NCBI GenBank assembly: GCA_039942715.1
Contig: JBDVBY010000001.1
Coordinates: 496,001-560,000, forward strand
Source of the DNA: JABDJX01 sp039942715
GTDB lineage: Bacteria; Pseudomonadota; Alphaproteobacteria; Rhodobacterales; Rhodobacteraceae
Direction of reading: 5' to 3'
Length of the DNA stretch: 64,000 bases
Shown here: in pieces, positions 1-8,894 of the stretch
Numbering within the stretch: the first letter of the stretch is position 1
How the letters are laid out: every line of letters begins with the position of its first letter
Made by a program: the position numbers and the translations under genes
Notes under the pieces: model-generated
Told to the model about the DNA's origin: nothing
The model's database searches: none
Seen by the model: the letters and a program-made list of their open reading frames with translations, nothing else

Positions 1-374
1 GGAAGCTCTTGTTTTTGAATAAAGACTACATTGCAGAGGCCCCAACGCCCGAGTTGGAGCGTGGGCGTTATCTGGTCGAAGCTTTGGGACACTGCGCTGA
101 GTGCCACACGCCGCGCAACGCGCTTGGCGGATGGGACGTGGCGCGTTGGATGGACGGCGCACCGATCCCTGGTGACGGCAAGGGCAAAACCCCCGGCATC
201 ACGCCTGCGCACCTGGATTGGGTCGCATCCGACATCGCATATTATTTGGAAACCGGGTTCACGCCCGACTTTGACAGTGCAGGTGGCGAGATGGCCGAGG
301 TGGTGATCAACACCGGCAAGTTAAGCGCAGAAGATCGCGCAGCGATTGCTGCCTACGTTAAGGCGCTGCCTTAA
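1..374 (+). CDS. c-type cytochrome, C-terminal part (5' end outside window)
   Basis: The frame is open from the first base, so the gene starts upstream. The visible part has about 123 residues and contains one haem-binding motif, CAECH (CXXCH), near residue 35. A Met in the late segment GGEMAEV is a possible axial ligand. A haem domain preceded by other sequence suggests the last domain of a mono- or dihaem periplasmic electron carrier. The partner enzyme would lie to the left and is not visible. The stop overlaps the convergent lipA stop by 3 bases. A TTG at base 9 is in frame but is unlikely to be the real start, because the preceding codons continue the protein. Confidence 0.85.
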   Translation, partial: KLLFLNKDYIAEAPTPELERGRYLVEALGHCAECHTPRNALGGWDVARWMDGAPIPGDGKGKTPGITPAHLDWVASDIAYYLETGFTPDFDSAGGEMAEVVINTGKLSAEDRAAIAAYVKALP

Positions 375-1327
375 GCGCCTAACTTCTTCAACCGTGCATC
401 GCGCAGACGCGCAAAATCATCGCCCGCGTGATAGGATGAACGCGTGAGCGGCGTGGCCGAAACCATCAAAAAGCCTTTGCCGTAAGCCGCCTTTTCATAG
501 CTCGCAAACTCGTCAGGTGTCACAAAGCGATCCACATGGTGGTGCTTTGGCGTCGGCTGAAGGTACTGGCCAATCGTCAAGAAATCGATGTCCGCTGCGC
601 GCATGTCATCCATCACCGCGTGCACCGCTTGGCGATCTTCGCCCAGGCCAACCATGATACCCGATTTGGTGAACATCGTGGGATCAAGCTCTTTCACCCG
701 CTGAAGCAGACGCAAGCTATGAAAATACCGCGCACCGGGACGTACTTCGGGATAAAGGCCAGGCACAGTCTCAAGGTTGTGGTTGAACACATCCGGACGC
801 GCTTCGACGACGACCTCCAAAACGCTGGGATCGCATTTCAGGAAATCTGGCGTGAGGATTTCGATCGTTGTGTTAGGCGCCTGTTTGCGAATGGCGCGGA
901 TGGTCTGGGCGAAGTGTGCCGCTCCGCCGTCCTCAACATCATCCCGATCAACAGAAGTGATGACAACATGGTTCAGACCCAGTTTTTTGACCGCATCGGC
1001 AACACGACCGGGCTCGAACACATCGAGTTCTTCGGGCGGCTTTCCAGTTGCAATATTACAGAAGGTACAGGCGCGTGTGCACACTTCGCCCATGATCATC
1101 ATTGTGGCGTGCCCCTGAGACCAGCACTCACCAACATTTGGGCAACCCGCTTCTTCGCAAACGGTGACCAATTTATTCTCGCGCAGAATGTTGCGGGTTT
1201 TCTTATAGCCCTCAGACGTCGGTGCTTTGACGCGAATCCAATCCGGCTTTTTCGGCTGAACGTTGTCCGGGCGCTTGGCCTTTTCAGGGTGGCGCTGTTC
1301 GGGGATTTTCAGGTCTCTGGTGGTCAT
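371..1327 (-). CDS. lipA: lipoyl synthase (radical SAM)
   Basis: LipA inserts two sulphurs into octanoyl groups on E2 and H subunits to make lipoyl cofactors. The 318-residue product has the usual family length when started at the ATG at 1327; a longer reading to 1423 only adds an atypical, Cys-containing extension. Both iron-sulphur motifs are present: the auxiliary-cluster CX4CX5C (CEEAGCPNVGEC) and the radical-SAM CX3CX2C (CTRACTFC). The C-terminal RSSY motif that ligates the auxiliary cluster is also present. The gene stands alone, convergent with the cytochrome gene. No lipB is visible in the window. Confidence 0.97.
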   Translation of the reverse strand: MTTRDLKIPEQRHPEKAKRPDNVQPKKPDWIRVKAPTSEGYKKTRNILRENKLVTVCEEAGCPNVGECWSQGHATMMIMGEVCTRACTFCNIATGKPPEELDVFEPGRVADAVKKLGLNHVVITSVDRDDVEDGGAAHFAQTIRAIRKQAPNTTIEILTPDFLKCDPSVLEVVVEARPDVFNHNLETVPGLYPEVRPGARYFHSLRLLQRVKELDPTMFTKSGIMVGLGEDRQAVHAVMDDMRAADIDFLTIGQYLQPTPKHHHVDRFVTPDEFASYEKAAYGKGFLMVSATPLTRSSYHAGDDFARLRDARLKKLGA

Positions 1328-1443
1328 GTCTGCTCCACTGGTCATTGCAGGATATTTAACCCCGTGGGCTGAAAAAGTCCAACAAAGACAAGGGGGCACA
1401 TGGCGGCTATGCGCCCTGTGCAATCCGCTTTGTATGTGACGCG

Positions 1444-1767
1444 TTAGGTCTCGACCGTGACTGGCGGCTCTTTGGCCTCTTCAACAGGCTCTTCATGCAC
1501 CACTTCAATGCGCAGTTTCACCGCAAAGGCGGCCAGCGTACCCAGAATCGCCAATACAGGCGCGGCAATCGCCACAGCGCCGCCCGCAATTGCGCCGTAA
1601 GTCAGCGGAATTTCCAGCGCGATGTCGCCATCAGGTTCGACCACACGGATGCGTTTTACTTTATTGTCGGCGGCCAATTGTTTGACGCGCGCGACCAATT
1701 CTTCGCCTTTGACCTCGATCTCGTCGATCCAACTACGTGTGTTTTCAGTGCCTTGGCTCTCACTCAT
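1444..1767 (-). CDS. DUF4342 domain protein
   Basis: A protein of 107 residues, recognisable as DUF4342 by the segment IEVKGEELVARVKQL, the strand-like RIRVVEPDGDIALEIPLTYG, and a following hydrophobic, glycine/alanine-rich stretch that could be one membrane segment. The tail is acidic and proline-rich. The ATG at 1767 is preferred over an upstream GTG at 1776 because an AAGGG motif lies 8 bases before it. The family has no assigned function. It may be a small membrane-associated regulator, but this is a guess from the hydrophobic segment. Confidence 0.75.
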   Translation of the reverse strand: MSESQGTENTRSWIDEIEVKGEELVARVKQLAADNKVKRIRVVEPDGDIALEIPLTYGAIAGGAVAIAAPVLAILGTLAAFAVKLRIEVVHEEPVEEAKEPPVTVET

Positions 1768-1897
1768 GCCGCTCACCCTTTCGTTGTGCGTTTGAGCTTA
1801 TATGGGGACGGATTTGCAGATTTGAATTGGTGGCGGCAAAAAACTGGTGCGACGCTAGGACACTCGCCAAATTCTAGCTGCGCCGTATGTAAGACGC

Positions 1898-3535
1898 ATG
1901 GCGCATGATAAACCCATTTTGGTCGTTGGCGGCAGCGGCGTTTTCGGCTCTCGGCTGGCTGCTGGTCTGGTGCGCGATGGTTTCGGCGATGTGATCATTG
2001 CCGGGCGCGACTTGGCGCGGGCAGAGAAGACGGCAAAGCCTCTTGGATGTCGCGCAATTGCTTTGGATATCTCAGACAAACGGCTAACAGCGCAGCTACA
2101 AGAGCTTAGCCCGTGGTTGGTGATTGATGCCGCAGGGCCATTTCAGGCCTACGGCAACTATCATTTGGCCGAAGCGGCGATTGCCGTGGGCGCGCATTGT
2201 TTTGATCTTTCCGATGATGGGGCTTTTACCGCCGGCATCAGCGCCTTGGATGAAAGGGCAAAGGCAGCGGGCGTTGTGGTGCGCAGCGGTGTGTCCAGCG
2301 TTCCGGCGCTTTCAGCAGCGGCGGTGCGGGCGTTGTCGCAAGACCTCAGCGATATCGCGTTGATTGAGACGATGATTCTGCCGGGCAACCGTGCCCCGCG
2401 CGGTGTGTCGGTGATGAAGGCGATATTGGCACAAGCCGGCAAACCGATGATCAATGGGGATGTGGGTTGGACTGGCGCGCGTCGCGCCCGTGTTGGCACG
2501 CTCACTCGGCTGGCCAGTCCGATTGGCGCGCCCGATCTGCAGCTGATGCGCGACGCCTTTGGTACGCGCGACGTGCGATTCTTTGCAGGGCTTGAGCTTT
2601 GGGTGATGCACCGTGGATTGGGCGCGCTGGCTTGGGCAGTGAAACGAGGGCTGTTAAGCGATGCAACAGCGCTTGCGCGCCCGCTGCGATGGGCAGCCGC
2701 ACCGCTTTATTACTTCGGCAGCGATAAAGGAGCGATGCGGGTGCGCGTTGTGGGAACTGACCCGGATGGGCGATTGAGCGCGCGACAGTGGGCACTCACC
2801 GCGATTGGCGGCGACGGTCCACATGTGCCTGCATTGCCCGCACGCGTGTTGACGAAAATGCTCGCCGACAATCGGCTTTCACCCGGCGCAGAGGCCGAGC
2901 TTCACAGCATCGTTTTGGAAGAGACCGAGGCGCACGCGGCCCCATTGCGCCTGAGTTTTGCGCGCACCGAAACCGCGTTTATCCCGCGTTTTCAGACCGT
3001 TTTGGGCGATAAGTTCGATGTCCTTCCACCCCAGATCAAAGCGCTGCACGGCGTTATCGGGCGCGCCACATGGACAGGCAAAGCGGATGTCACGCGCGGC
3101 GTGGGGCTGGCGGCGCGCGTGGTTGCATGGGCATTCCGCTTTCCCAAAGCCGCCCGCGACATTCCCGTGACCGTACAGATGGAGCGCACGGATACCTCCG
3201 AAGTCTGGACCCGCAGTTTTGGGGCGCAATCGTTTCGCTCAGAACTGACGCCAGATGGTAAAACGCCCGGGCGCATGTGGGAGCGGTTTGGACTGTTTAC
3301 CTTTGCCATCGACTTGGAAGTGGATGCGAACGGACTTGCATTTCCAGTCACCAAAGGGCGTTTTCTTGGCTTTCCGATCCCACACGTGATCCTGCCAAAA
3401 AGCGATACATTAGAGGCCGTTAGCGAAACAGGCGCTGCCACATTCAGCGTACGCCTGTCCCTGCCCATTATCGGCGATGTTGTGCATTACCAAGGCTGGC
3501 TCACCCCCGAGCCGACACCAGAGAATACGGTCTAG
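1898..3535 (+). CDS. saccharopine dehydrogenase-like NAD(P)-binding protein with C-terminal DUF4166
   Basis: A protein of 545 residues. The N-terminus carries a Rossmann glycine motif (VVGGSGVFGSRLA, about residues 8-20) followed by a saccharopine-dehydrogenase NADP-binding fold to about residue 350. The last 200 residues match DUF4166, with WTRSFG and the late motif GRFLGFPIPHVILPKS. The family are predicted oxidoreductases of unknown substrate, sometimes with lipid or ketone-related annotations. It is a single gene whose stop overlaps the convergent DUF6456 gene by 4 bases. No biochemical role can be assigned from context. Confidence 0.85.
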   Translation: MAHDKPILVVGGSGVFGSRLAAGLVRDGFGDVIIAGRDLARAEKTAKPLGCRAIALDISDKRLTAQLQELSPWLVIDAAGPFQAYGNYHLAEAAIAVGAHCFDLSDDGAFTAGISALDERAKAAGVVVRSGVSSVPALSAAAVRALSQDLSDIALIETMILPGNRAPRGVSVMKAILAQAGKPMINGDVGWTGARRARVGTLTRLASPIGAPDLQLMRDAFGTRDVRFFAGLELWVMHRGLGALAWAVKRGLLSDATALARPLRWAAAPLYYFGSDKGAMRVRVVGTDPDGRLSARQWALTAIGGDGPHVPALPARVLTKMLADNRLSPGAEAELHSIVLEETEAHAAPLRLSFARTETAFIPRFQTVLGDKFDVLPPQIKALHGVIGRATWTGKADVTRGVGLAARVVAWAFRFPKAARDIPVTVQMERTDTSEVWTRSFGAQSFRSELTPDGKTPGRMWERFGLFTFAIDLEVDANGLAFPVTKGRFLGFPIPHVILPKSDTLEAVSETGAATFSVRLSLPIIGDVVHYQGWLTPEPTPENTV

Positions 3536-4665
3536 CCAATCATCGGCGACCAATCTTCCTGATTGCTATCGTAGTGACACTTCAACCGCATCAGCGCGAT
3601 GCGCAAAACGATCTTACCCGAACGTGCAGACCACCCCATGCGCTGTTCAACAGCCTCCATGCCTTCCAGAAAACAACAGCACCGCAGCACCACATCCCCA
3701 AGACCAGGCCCCAAATCAGCCAACGCTTTTGCCACCCGCTCACCTGCTTGGCCAGAGGCGCACGCGGCACTACTTTGCTTGTCGATATTCACTATGCCTG
3801 CCACAATGACCTCCCAATTTCGGCGTCCTTCTGGGCTGAGTTGGGCAAGTTCATAATCTTCGCGCAGGCGCTCGCCTGCGGCGACAAATTCGGTGCGCAA
3901 AAACGGCGTGCCGTCTTTGTCTTTGCGACGTGACAGCGCCAGCATCGGGCTTTCAGCAGCACTATACCTGATGCCGCGACGGGTGTTTGTATCGGCACCT
4001 GTGTTGCGCTTGGCCCAGTCGCGCTGTTGCTCGTCATTTGGATCGGCGTTTTCGCCCATACCAACGCGCGCGGCCTCCTCTTCTGCCATGAAATGCTTTA
4101 GCGCCACGCGGCCTGCTGAATTGATCTTGTAACGCGCGATTCGCCCGTCAGAGGCCAGCGTGATCCACTCTTGTAACGCCATCGCTTCGGCCAGCTTGCG
4201 ATCCAGTTTCGCCGTCTTCAGCGTTTGACCGTCCGCATTGTCGCGCACCACCACAGCCGTATCCATATCCTTGGCAATCGCAAGGCAGGCGCCTTGCTCG
4301 TTGAGGCGGCGCAAAATGCGCGGTGCCAAGCGTCTGAGTTCGCTATCATTTGGAAGTGCAGCAGCCGTGAATCTCGCCACCTCTTCTTTTACTTTATCTA
4401 TCAGCATGTCATTGCCCCTCGTTTGAAAAAACGGGCCCGCCTTTTGGGCACGCCCTAAACGTTTAAGCGCCAGATCGACCAACAGGTCATCACGGCGCGT
4501 TTCTGTGCGACGTACTTGGCGGAGAATCGTAGACGCATGACATCCGGTCTCACGCGCAATCGAGCGGATCGAACGCCCCAACTCCACATGCGCCAAATAT
4601 CGTCTTACCGCTTCGGGCACCCATTCTGGCAGGGAAATTCCCGGCATTCCGGCAAAACTTTTCAT
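3532..4665 (-). CDS. DUF6456 protein with N-terminal helix-turn-helix
   Basis: A protein of 377 residues. Residues about 20-55 contain a resolvase/transposase-like helix-turn-helix (SIRSIARETGCHASTILRQV), suggesting DNA binding. The C-terminal third is the DUF6456 region, ending with helices rich in Arg and Leu around EGMEAVEQRMGW. Three consecutive cysteines occur just before that motif. The family is widespread in alphaproteobacteria and I know of no settled function, so transcriptional or nucleoid role is an inference. It is divergent from the DUF6477 gene, with inverted repeats between them. Confidence 0.82.
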   Translation of the reverse strand: MKSFAGMPGISLPEWVPEAVRRYLAHVELGRSIRSIARETGCHASTILRQVRRTETRRDDLLVDLALKRLGRAQKAGPFFQTRGNDMLIDKVKEEVARFTAAALPNDSELRRLAPRILRRLNEQGACLAIAKDMDTAVVVRDNADGQTLKTAKLDRKLAEAMALQEWITLASDGRIARYKINSAGRVALKHFMAEEEAARVGMGENADPNDEQQRDWAKRNTGADTNTRRGIRYSAAESPMLALSRRKDKDGTPFLRTEFVAAGERLREDYELAQLSPEGRRNWEVIVAGIVNIDKQSSAACASGQAGERVAKALADLGPGLGDVVLRCCCFLEGMEAVEQRMGWSARSGKIVLRIALMRLKCHYDSNQEDWSPMIG

Positions 4666-4761
4666 TGCGTCTCTCTCTACCTAAGATTGCATAGAAACAA
4701 TCTACATAAATTGATAATAATTGTTACCAGTTCGTTAACAGCACGCCGCAAAGCTCATATT

Positions 4762-4788
4762 TTCAGAGGTTTCTGAATATTGAGAAAC
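4762..4788. promoter_or_regulatory. overlapping inverted repeats in the divergent DUF6456/DUF6477 promoter region
   Basis: TTCAGA-GGTT-TCTGAA (4762-4777) is a perfect 6-bp inverted repeat. It overlaps a second one, GTTTCT (4769-4774) with AGAAAC (4783-4788). They lie about 100 bases upstream of both start codons in an AT-rich 205-bp divergent gap, the usual place for an operator. A regulator binding here is an inference; the DUF6456 helix-turn-helix protein itself is a candidate. Confidence 0.35.
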
Positions 4789-4870
4789 TTGGCCGTACGG
4801 TGCCCCGCCGACAACGTAACACACGTCTAGGTTGTATATCTTGAATGAAACGTCAACAACGGAGATCGCC

Positions 4871-5164
4871 ATGACATCGCCACAGCAGCTTTTGCAGTCC
4901 CTCAACCGTCCAAAGCTTTTGGTGCGCGCCGCTCGCGTTTGGGTGCCAGAATACAATCGCGAGCGCAGCATGCGCCGGATATTCCCCGGAATCGTTCCCC
5001 CAACACCGGGTCGCGGGTTCGATGCGTTGATGGAACAAGAAAACGCCATCGACCAATTGCGCCGCGAGGGCGCTGCGGCTTACTCATCGGCGCGGCACAT
5101 CGAGATTTTGGTCGCACTTATCGTCGAAGCACGCCTTGCGCCTGAACTGAAGATGGCCGCTTAA
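4871..5164 (+). CDS. DUF6477 family protein
   Basis: A small 97-residue protein. The ATG at 4871 is chosen over an in-frame ATG at 4832 because GGAG lies 7 bases before it and the upstream residues look non-coding. The central segment with RPKLLVRAARVW and the C-terminal helix ARHIEILVALIVEARL fit DUF6477, a family found next to DUF6456 genes in Rhodobacterales. No catalytic motif or membrane segment is seen. A role as partner or regulator of the DUF6456 protein is inferred only from adjacency. The stop overlaps the convergent methyltransferase gene by 3 bases. Confidence 0.8.
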   Translation: MTSPQQLLQSLNRPKLLVRAARVWVPEYNRERSMRRIFPGIVPPTPGRGFDALMEQENAIDQLRREGAAAYSSARHIEILVALIVEARLAPELKMAA

Positions 5165-6690
5165 GCAAACGCGTCAGGTTCGGCCGCCTTCTTGGTGGCG
5201 ACATAAGCCGCCAACGCTTCGGCGATGGCGGGATCAAGCGCGGGCTGCTGATACTCGGCCAATAGCTTTTCTGCGCGCGTTGCAGCTAACGCCACGGTGT
5301 CACGCTCGCCTTCTTCGCTCCACTGCTCAAACGGTTTGTAGTCAAGCAAGTCCGAGCGCCAAAACGCAGTCTGAAAATTGGCTTGTGTATGCACGCAGCC
5401 TAAATAGTGCCCGCCCGGCCCAACTTCGGTGACCGCGTCAAAGGCAACTGCATCTGCGGAAACATCAACGCCCGCTGCCAACTTGTGAAGCGCACCAAGC
5501 TGATCGGCGTCCATCACGAATTTCTCTATCGAACTCACCAACCCGCCTTCGAGCCAACCTGCGGCGTGCAGCATAAAGTTCACACCAGCTAAAAGCCCCA
5601 TGTTCAGACTATTTGACGTCTCATAGGCCGCTTGCGCATCAGGCAGCTTTGAGCCGCAGAACGAACCTGCCGAGCGATACGGCAGTCCAAGACGGCGCAC
5701 CAACTGGCCCATGCCATATGTCACTTGCGCGGCTTCGGGTGTGCCAAAGGTCGGCGCGCCAGAGTTCATGTCAATCGAGGCCACAAAGGTGCCCGCAATA
5801 ACCGGAGCGCCTTTGCGCACCAGTTGCGAATAAGCGACGCCTGCCATCACTTCGGCCAGCACTTGGGTCAACGTTCCGGCCACACTGACAGGCGCCATCG
5901 CACCGCCAACAATAAATGGCGAGACGATCGACGCTTGGTTGGCACGGGCATAAACTTCCAATGCACCAATCATTGTGGCGTCAAACGTCAGCGGCGAGTT
6001 GATGTTGATCAACGAGGTCATCACGGTATTTTCGGCAACAAATTCTTTGCCAAAAAGAATTTCGCTCATCTCAACCGAATGCTGTGCACGGATCGGTTCA
6101 GTCACCGACCCCATGTAAGGCTTGTCGCTCAGCGTCATATGCGCGTGAAGCATATCCAAATGGCGCTTGTTCACGGCGACATCTGTTGGCTCACACACCG
6201 TGCCGCCCGAGTGGTGCAGCCACTTGGACATATAGGTAAGCTTCACGATCTTTTGGAAATCATCCATCGTTGCATAGCGTCGTCCACCAGCTACATCGCG
6301 CACGAAAGGCGGGCCATAAACCGGGGCCAAGACCAGATTGTTGCCTCCCATAACGACAGAGCGTTCCGGGTTGCGCGCATGTTGCGTGTAGGTTGAGGGG
6401 GCTGTTTCACACAGTTTGCGTGCAAGACCCTCGGGCAAGCGGACGCGGTCGCCCTCCAATTCGGCCCCCGCTTCTTTCCACAACGCCAAAGCATCCGGGT
6501 TGTCAGAAAAGACGACACCGACTTCAGACAGGATACGTTCGGCCCCTGCTTCAATGATCTGCAAAGCCTCTTCGTTCAAAATCTCAAGGTTGGGGATTTG
6601 GCGCTCAATAAATTTCGCCGCCTCAATCCGCACCGCTGTGCGTTCAGCGCGCCGTGCAGCGCCGCCTCCGCCTCTTCTTCTTTCGCCCAT
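5161..6690 (-). CDS. MttB-family (trimethylamine methyltransferase-like) protein, no pyrrolysine
   Basis: A protein of 509 residues with the MttB-like TIM-barrel family pattern throughout (for example VGVVFSDNPDAL, SGGTVCEPTDVAVN, EVGPGGHYLG). There is no in-frame amber codon, so it belongs to the non-pyrrolysine branch. Characterised members of that branch demethylate quaternary amines such as glycine betaine and pass the methyl group to a corrinoid protein. The ATG at 6690 follows GGAGAG by 8 bases; a GTG at 6714 is an alternative. No corrinoid protein or methyltetrahydrofolate transferase gene adjoins it, so the substrate and partner are unknown. Confidence 0.88.
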   Translation of the reverse strand: MGERRRGGGGAARRAERTAVRIEAAKFIERQIPNLEILNEEALQIIEAGAERILSEVGVVFSDNPDALALWKEAGAELEGDRVRLPEGLARKLCETAPSTYTQHARNPERSVVMGGNNLVLAPVYGPPFVRDVAGGRRYATMDDFQKIVKLTYMSKWLHHSGGTVCEPTDVAVNKRHLDMLHAHMTLSDKPYMGSVTEPIRAQHSVEMSEILFGKEFVAENTVMTSLININSPLTFDATMIGALEVYARANQASIVSPFIVGGAMAPVSVAGTLTQVLAEVMAGVAYSQLVRKGAPVIAGTFVASIDMNSGAPTFGTPEAAQVTYGMGQLVRRLGLPYRSAGSFCGSKLPDAQAAYETSNSLNMGLLAGVNFMLHAAGWLEGGLVSSIEKFVMDADQLGALHKLAAGVDVSADAVAFDAVTEVGPGGHYLGCVHTQANFQTAFWRSDLLDYKPFEQWSEEGERDTVALAATRAEKLLAEYQQPALDPAIAEALAAYVATKKAAEPDAFA

Positions 6691-6840
6691 CACAAAGCTC
6701 TCCGCGATCCTCACTTTGCTTACAATAGAACCGCGCGCGCGTCAGAAACCGCCAATTGCGCCCCATTCATCGCGAATGCGACACGCCGTGTCGCGTTCAG
6801 CCAATTGCACGCAGGCGCGCGGGCGCGTAAAGCGTCCCCT

Positions 6841-8415
6841 ATGGATACATCTCACGACCGTCTTTTGATCATCGATTTTGGCAGCCAGGTCACGCAGCTT
6901 ATTGCGCGCAGGCTTCGCGAGCTGAATGTTTACTGTGAAATTCATCCGTTTCAGAACGTCACCGACGGCTTTTTGATCGACTTCGCCCCAAAGGCGGTGA
7001 TCCTGTCAGGCGGCCCGTCAAGCGTTGTGCACGCAGATTCGCCGCGTCCGCCTGCGCATGTGTTTGAAATGGGCGTGCCCGTGCTTGGGATTTGCTATGG
7101 CCAGCAGGTAATGATGCAAATGCTGGGCGGTCGCGTTGAAGGTGGCAAGATTTCTGGCGGCGGTGGAACGGCCGAGTTTGGGCGCGCCTTTGTTGACCCG
7201 ACTGAAGATCGCCTGCCACTGCTTGAGGGCTGGTTTACCACCGACAAAGAACAAGTCTGGATGAGCCATGGCGATCACGTGGCAGAGATTGCGCCGGGTT
7301 TTGAGGTGTTTGGAACCTCGCCCAATGCGCCTTTTGCGATCACAGCAGACACCGCGCGCAACTTTTACGCCGTTCAGTTCCACCCAGAAGTGCATCACAC
7401 GCCCAACGGCGCGCGTTTGTACGAGAATTTCGTGCGCCTCGCCGGGTTTGAAGGCGATTGGACCATGGGCGCTTACCGCGACACGATGGTCGAGAAAATC
7501 CGCGAACAAGTTGGCGACGGCCACGTAATTTGTGCGCTTTCTGGCGGCGTTGATAGCTCGGTGGCAGCGCTTTTGCTGCACGAAGCGATTGGTGATCAAC
7601 TGACCTGTGTTTTTGTCGACCACGGCCTGTTGCGGATGGACGAGGCGGAAGAAGTCGTCGGGATGTTCCGCGAACATTATAACCTCAAGCTGATCCACGC
7701 CGATGAGTCGGAATTGTTTCTTGGCGAGTTGGACGGCCAGTCTGATCCAGAAACCAAGCGCAAGATTATCGGTAAGCTATTCATCGATGTCTTCCAGAAA
7801 TATGCCGATCAAGTCGAGGGTGCGGAATTCCTTGCCCAAGGCACGCTTTACCCGGACGTGATCGAAAGCGTCAGCTTTTCCGGTGGTCCATCGGCAACAA
7901 TCAAGTCGCATCACAACGTTGGTGGGCTGCCCGAGAAAATGGGGCTGAAGCTGGTCGAGCCTTTGCGCGAACTCTTTAAGGACGAAGTGCGCGCCTTGGG
8001 CCGCGAACTTGGCCTGCCTGCCAGTTTCATCGGACGCCACCCGTTCCCCGGCCCAGGACTTGCAATCCGCTGCCCTGGCGAGATCACCCGGCCCAAGCTT
8101 GAGATCCTGCGCAAAGCGGACGCGGTTTATATCGACCAGATCCGCCGCCATGGGCTTTACGACGAGATTTGGCAGGCTTTTGTGGCGATCCTGCCCGTGC
8201 GCACCGTGGGCGTAATGGGCGACGGGCGCACGTATGATTACGCCTGTGCGTTGCGCGCAGTGACCTCCGTGGATGGGATGACGGCGGATTACTATCCTTT
8301 CACTCACGAGTTTCTGGGCGAAACGGCGACGCGGATCATAAACGAGGTGCCCGGCATCAATCGGGTGACTTATGACATCACCTCAAAGCCTCCGGGCACG
8401 ATTGAGTGGGAATAG
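6841..8415 (+). CDS. guaA: GMP synthase (glutamine-hydrolysing)
   Basis: Converts XMP to GMP with ATP and glutamine. The 524-residue protein has the family length when started at 6841; an open extension upstream to 6598 is antisense to the methyltransferase gene and is not used. The N-terminal class I amidotransferase has the nucleophile loop GICYGQQ and a late HPEVHH. The ATP-pyrophosphatase loop is SGGVDSS, and the C-terminal dimerisation domain ends with the conserved TYDITSKPPGTIEWE. No guaB adjoins it. No clear Shine-Dalgarno motif is visible upstream. Confidence 0.98.
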   Translation: MDTSHDRLLIIDFGSQVTQLIARRLRELNVYCEIHPFQNVTDGFLIDFAPKAVILSGGPSSVVHADSPRPPAHVFEMGVPVLGICYGQQVMMQMLGGRVEGGKISGGGGTAEFGRAFVDPTEDRLPLLEGWFTTDKEQVWMSHGDHVAEIAPGFEVFGTSPNAPFAITADTARNFYAVQFHPEVHHTPNGARLYENFVRLAGFEGDWTMGAYRDTMVEKIREQVGDGHVICALSGGVDSSVAALLLHEAIGDQLTCVFVDHGLLRMDEAEEVVGMFREHYNLKLIHADESELFLGELDGQSDPETKRKIIGKLFIDVFQKYADQVEGAEFLAQGTLYPDVIESVSFSGGPSATIKSHHNVGGLPEKMGLKLVEPLRELFKDEVRALGRELGLPASFIGRHPFPGPGLAIRCPGEITRPKLEILRKADAVYIDQIRRHGLYDEIWQAFVAILPVRTVGVMGDGRTYDYACALRAVTSVDGMTADYYPFTHEFLGETATRIINEVPGINRVTYDITSKPPGTIEWE

Positions 8416-8423
8416 AGCGCAAG

Positions 8424-8753
8424 ATGTATGTCTCTGTCACTGGGTTGAAGGCAAAAGGTATTGCCGGTCTTGCGCGCTTTGCAGTACTGGCCCCTGCGGC
8501 GTTTAAAGAAGCGCAGAACGCGAATGGCATTTTGTTTTGCGAAACCAAAACACGCGCCGGATGGCATCATACATTGACGGTTTGGGAAACAAAGGCCGAC
8601 ATGATGGCCTATCGAAAGTCGCCAAAGCACCTGAAATCCATGAGAGCATTTTCGCAAATCGCGACAGGCAAAGTCTATGGTTACGAAGCGGAAGAAAAGC
8701 CGGGCTGGATGGCAGCGCTGAAAGCATACGACGCACACGCCCGCGACGTCTGA
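8424..8753 (+). CDS. ABM-like dimeric alpha/beta-barrel protein, function unknown
   Basis: A protein of 109 residues starting nine bases after the guaA stop. The pattern of an N-terminal strand, an aromatic/histidine cluster (GWHHTLTVWETKADM) and a terminal helix-strand (FSQIATGKVYGYEAEE) resembles antibiotic-biosynthesis-monooxygenase or DUF3291-like ferredoxin-fold proteins. No catalytic residue can be assigned. The product may be translationally coupled to guaA, but a functional link is not implied. The ATG at 8424 is preferred to one at 8406 that lies inside guaA. Confidence 0.65.
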   Translation: MYVSVTGLKAKGIAGLARFAVLAPAAFKEAQNANGILFCETKTRAGWHHTLTVWETKADMMAYRKSPKHLKSMRAFSQIATGKVYGYEAEEKPGWMAALKAYDAHARDV

Positions 8754-8894
8754 CGCCACTCAAACACAGCCGCATCTGCCCCATGGAATTGTTCGCAAAA
8801 TTAACGCCCATTTCATTCTTCTCGCGATCATGGCACTTACAGGCTACAGAAGCAGCGCTGGTATGCCAGTGCTAAGATATACTAGGGATGGATT

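Noticed and set aside
536..1372. Long open frame of 278 codons antisense to lipA
   Set aside because: It mirrors a well-conserved gene with all cluster cysteines; its translation has no recognisable family and its Cys/His-rich composition follows from the opposite strand.
2161..3468. Several minus-strand frames of about 100-158 codons opposite the saccharopine dehydrogenase-like gene
   Set aside because: They overlap one another and a conserved gene, have Arg/Ala/Pro-rich translations and no ribosome sites.
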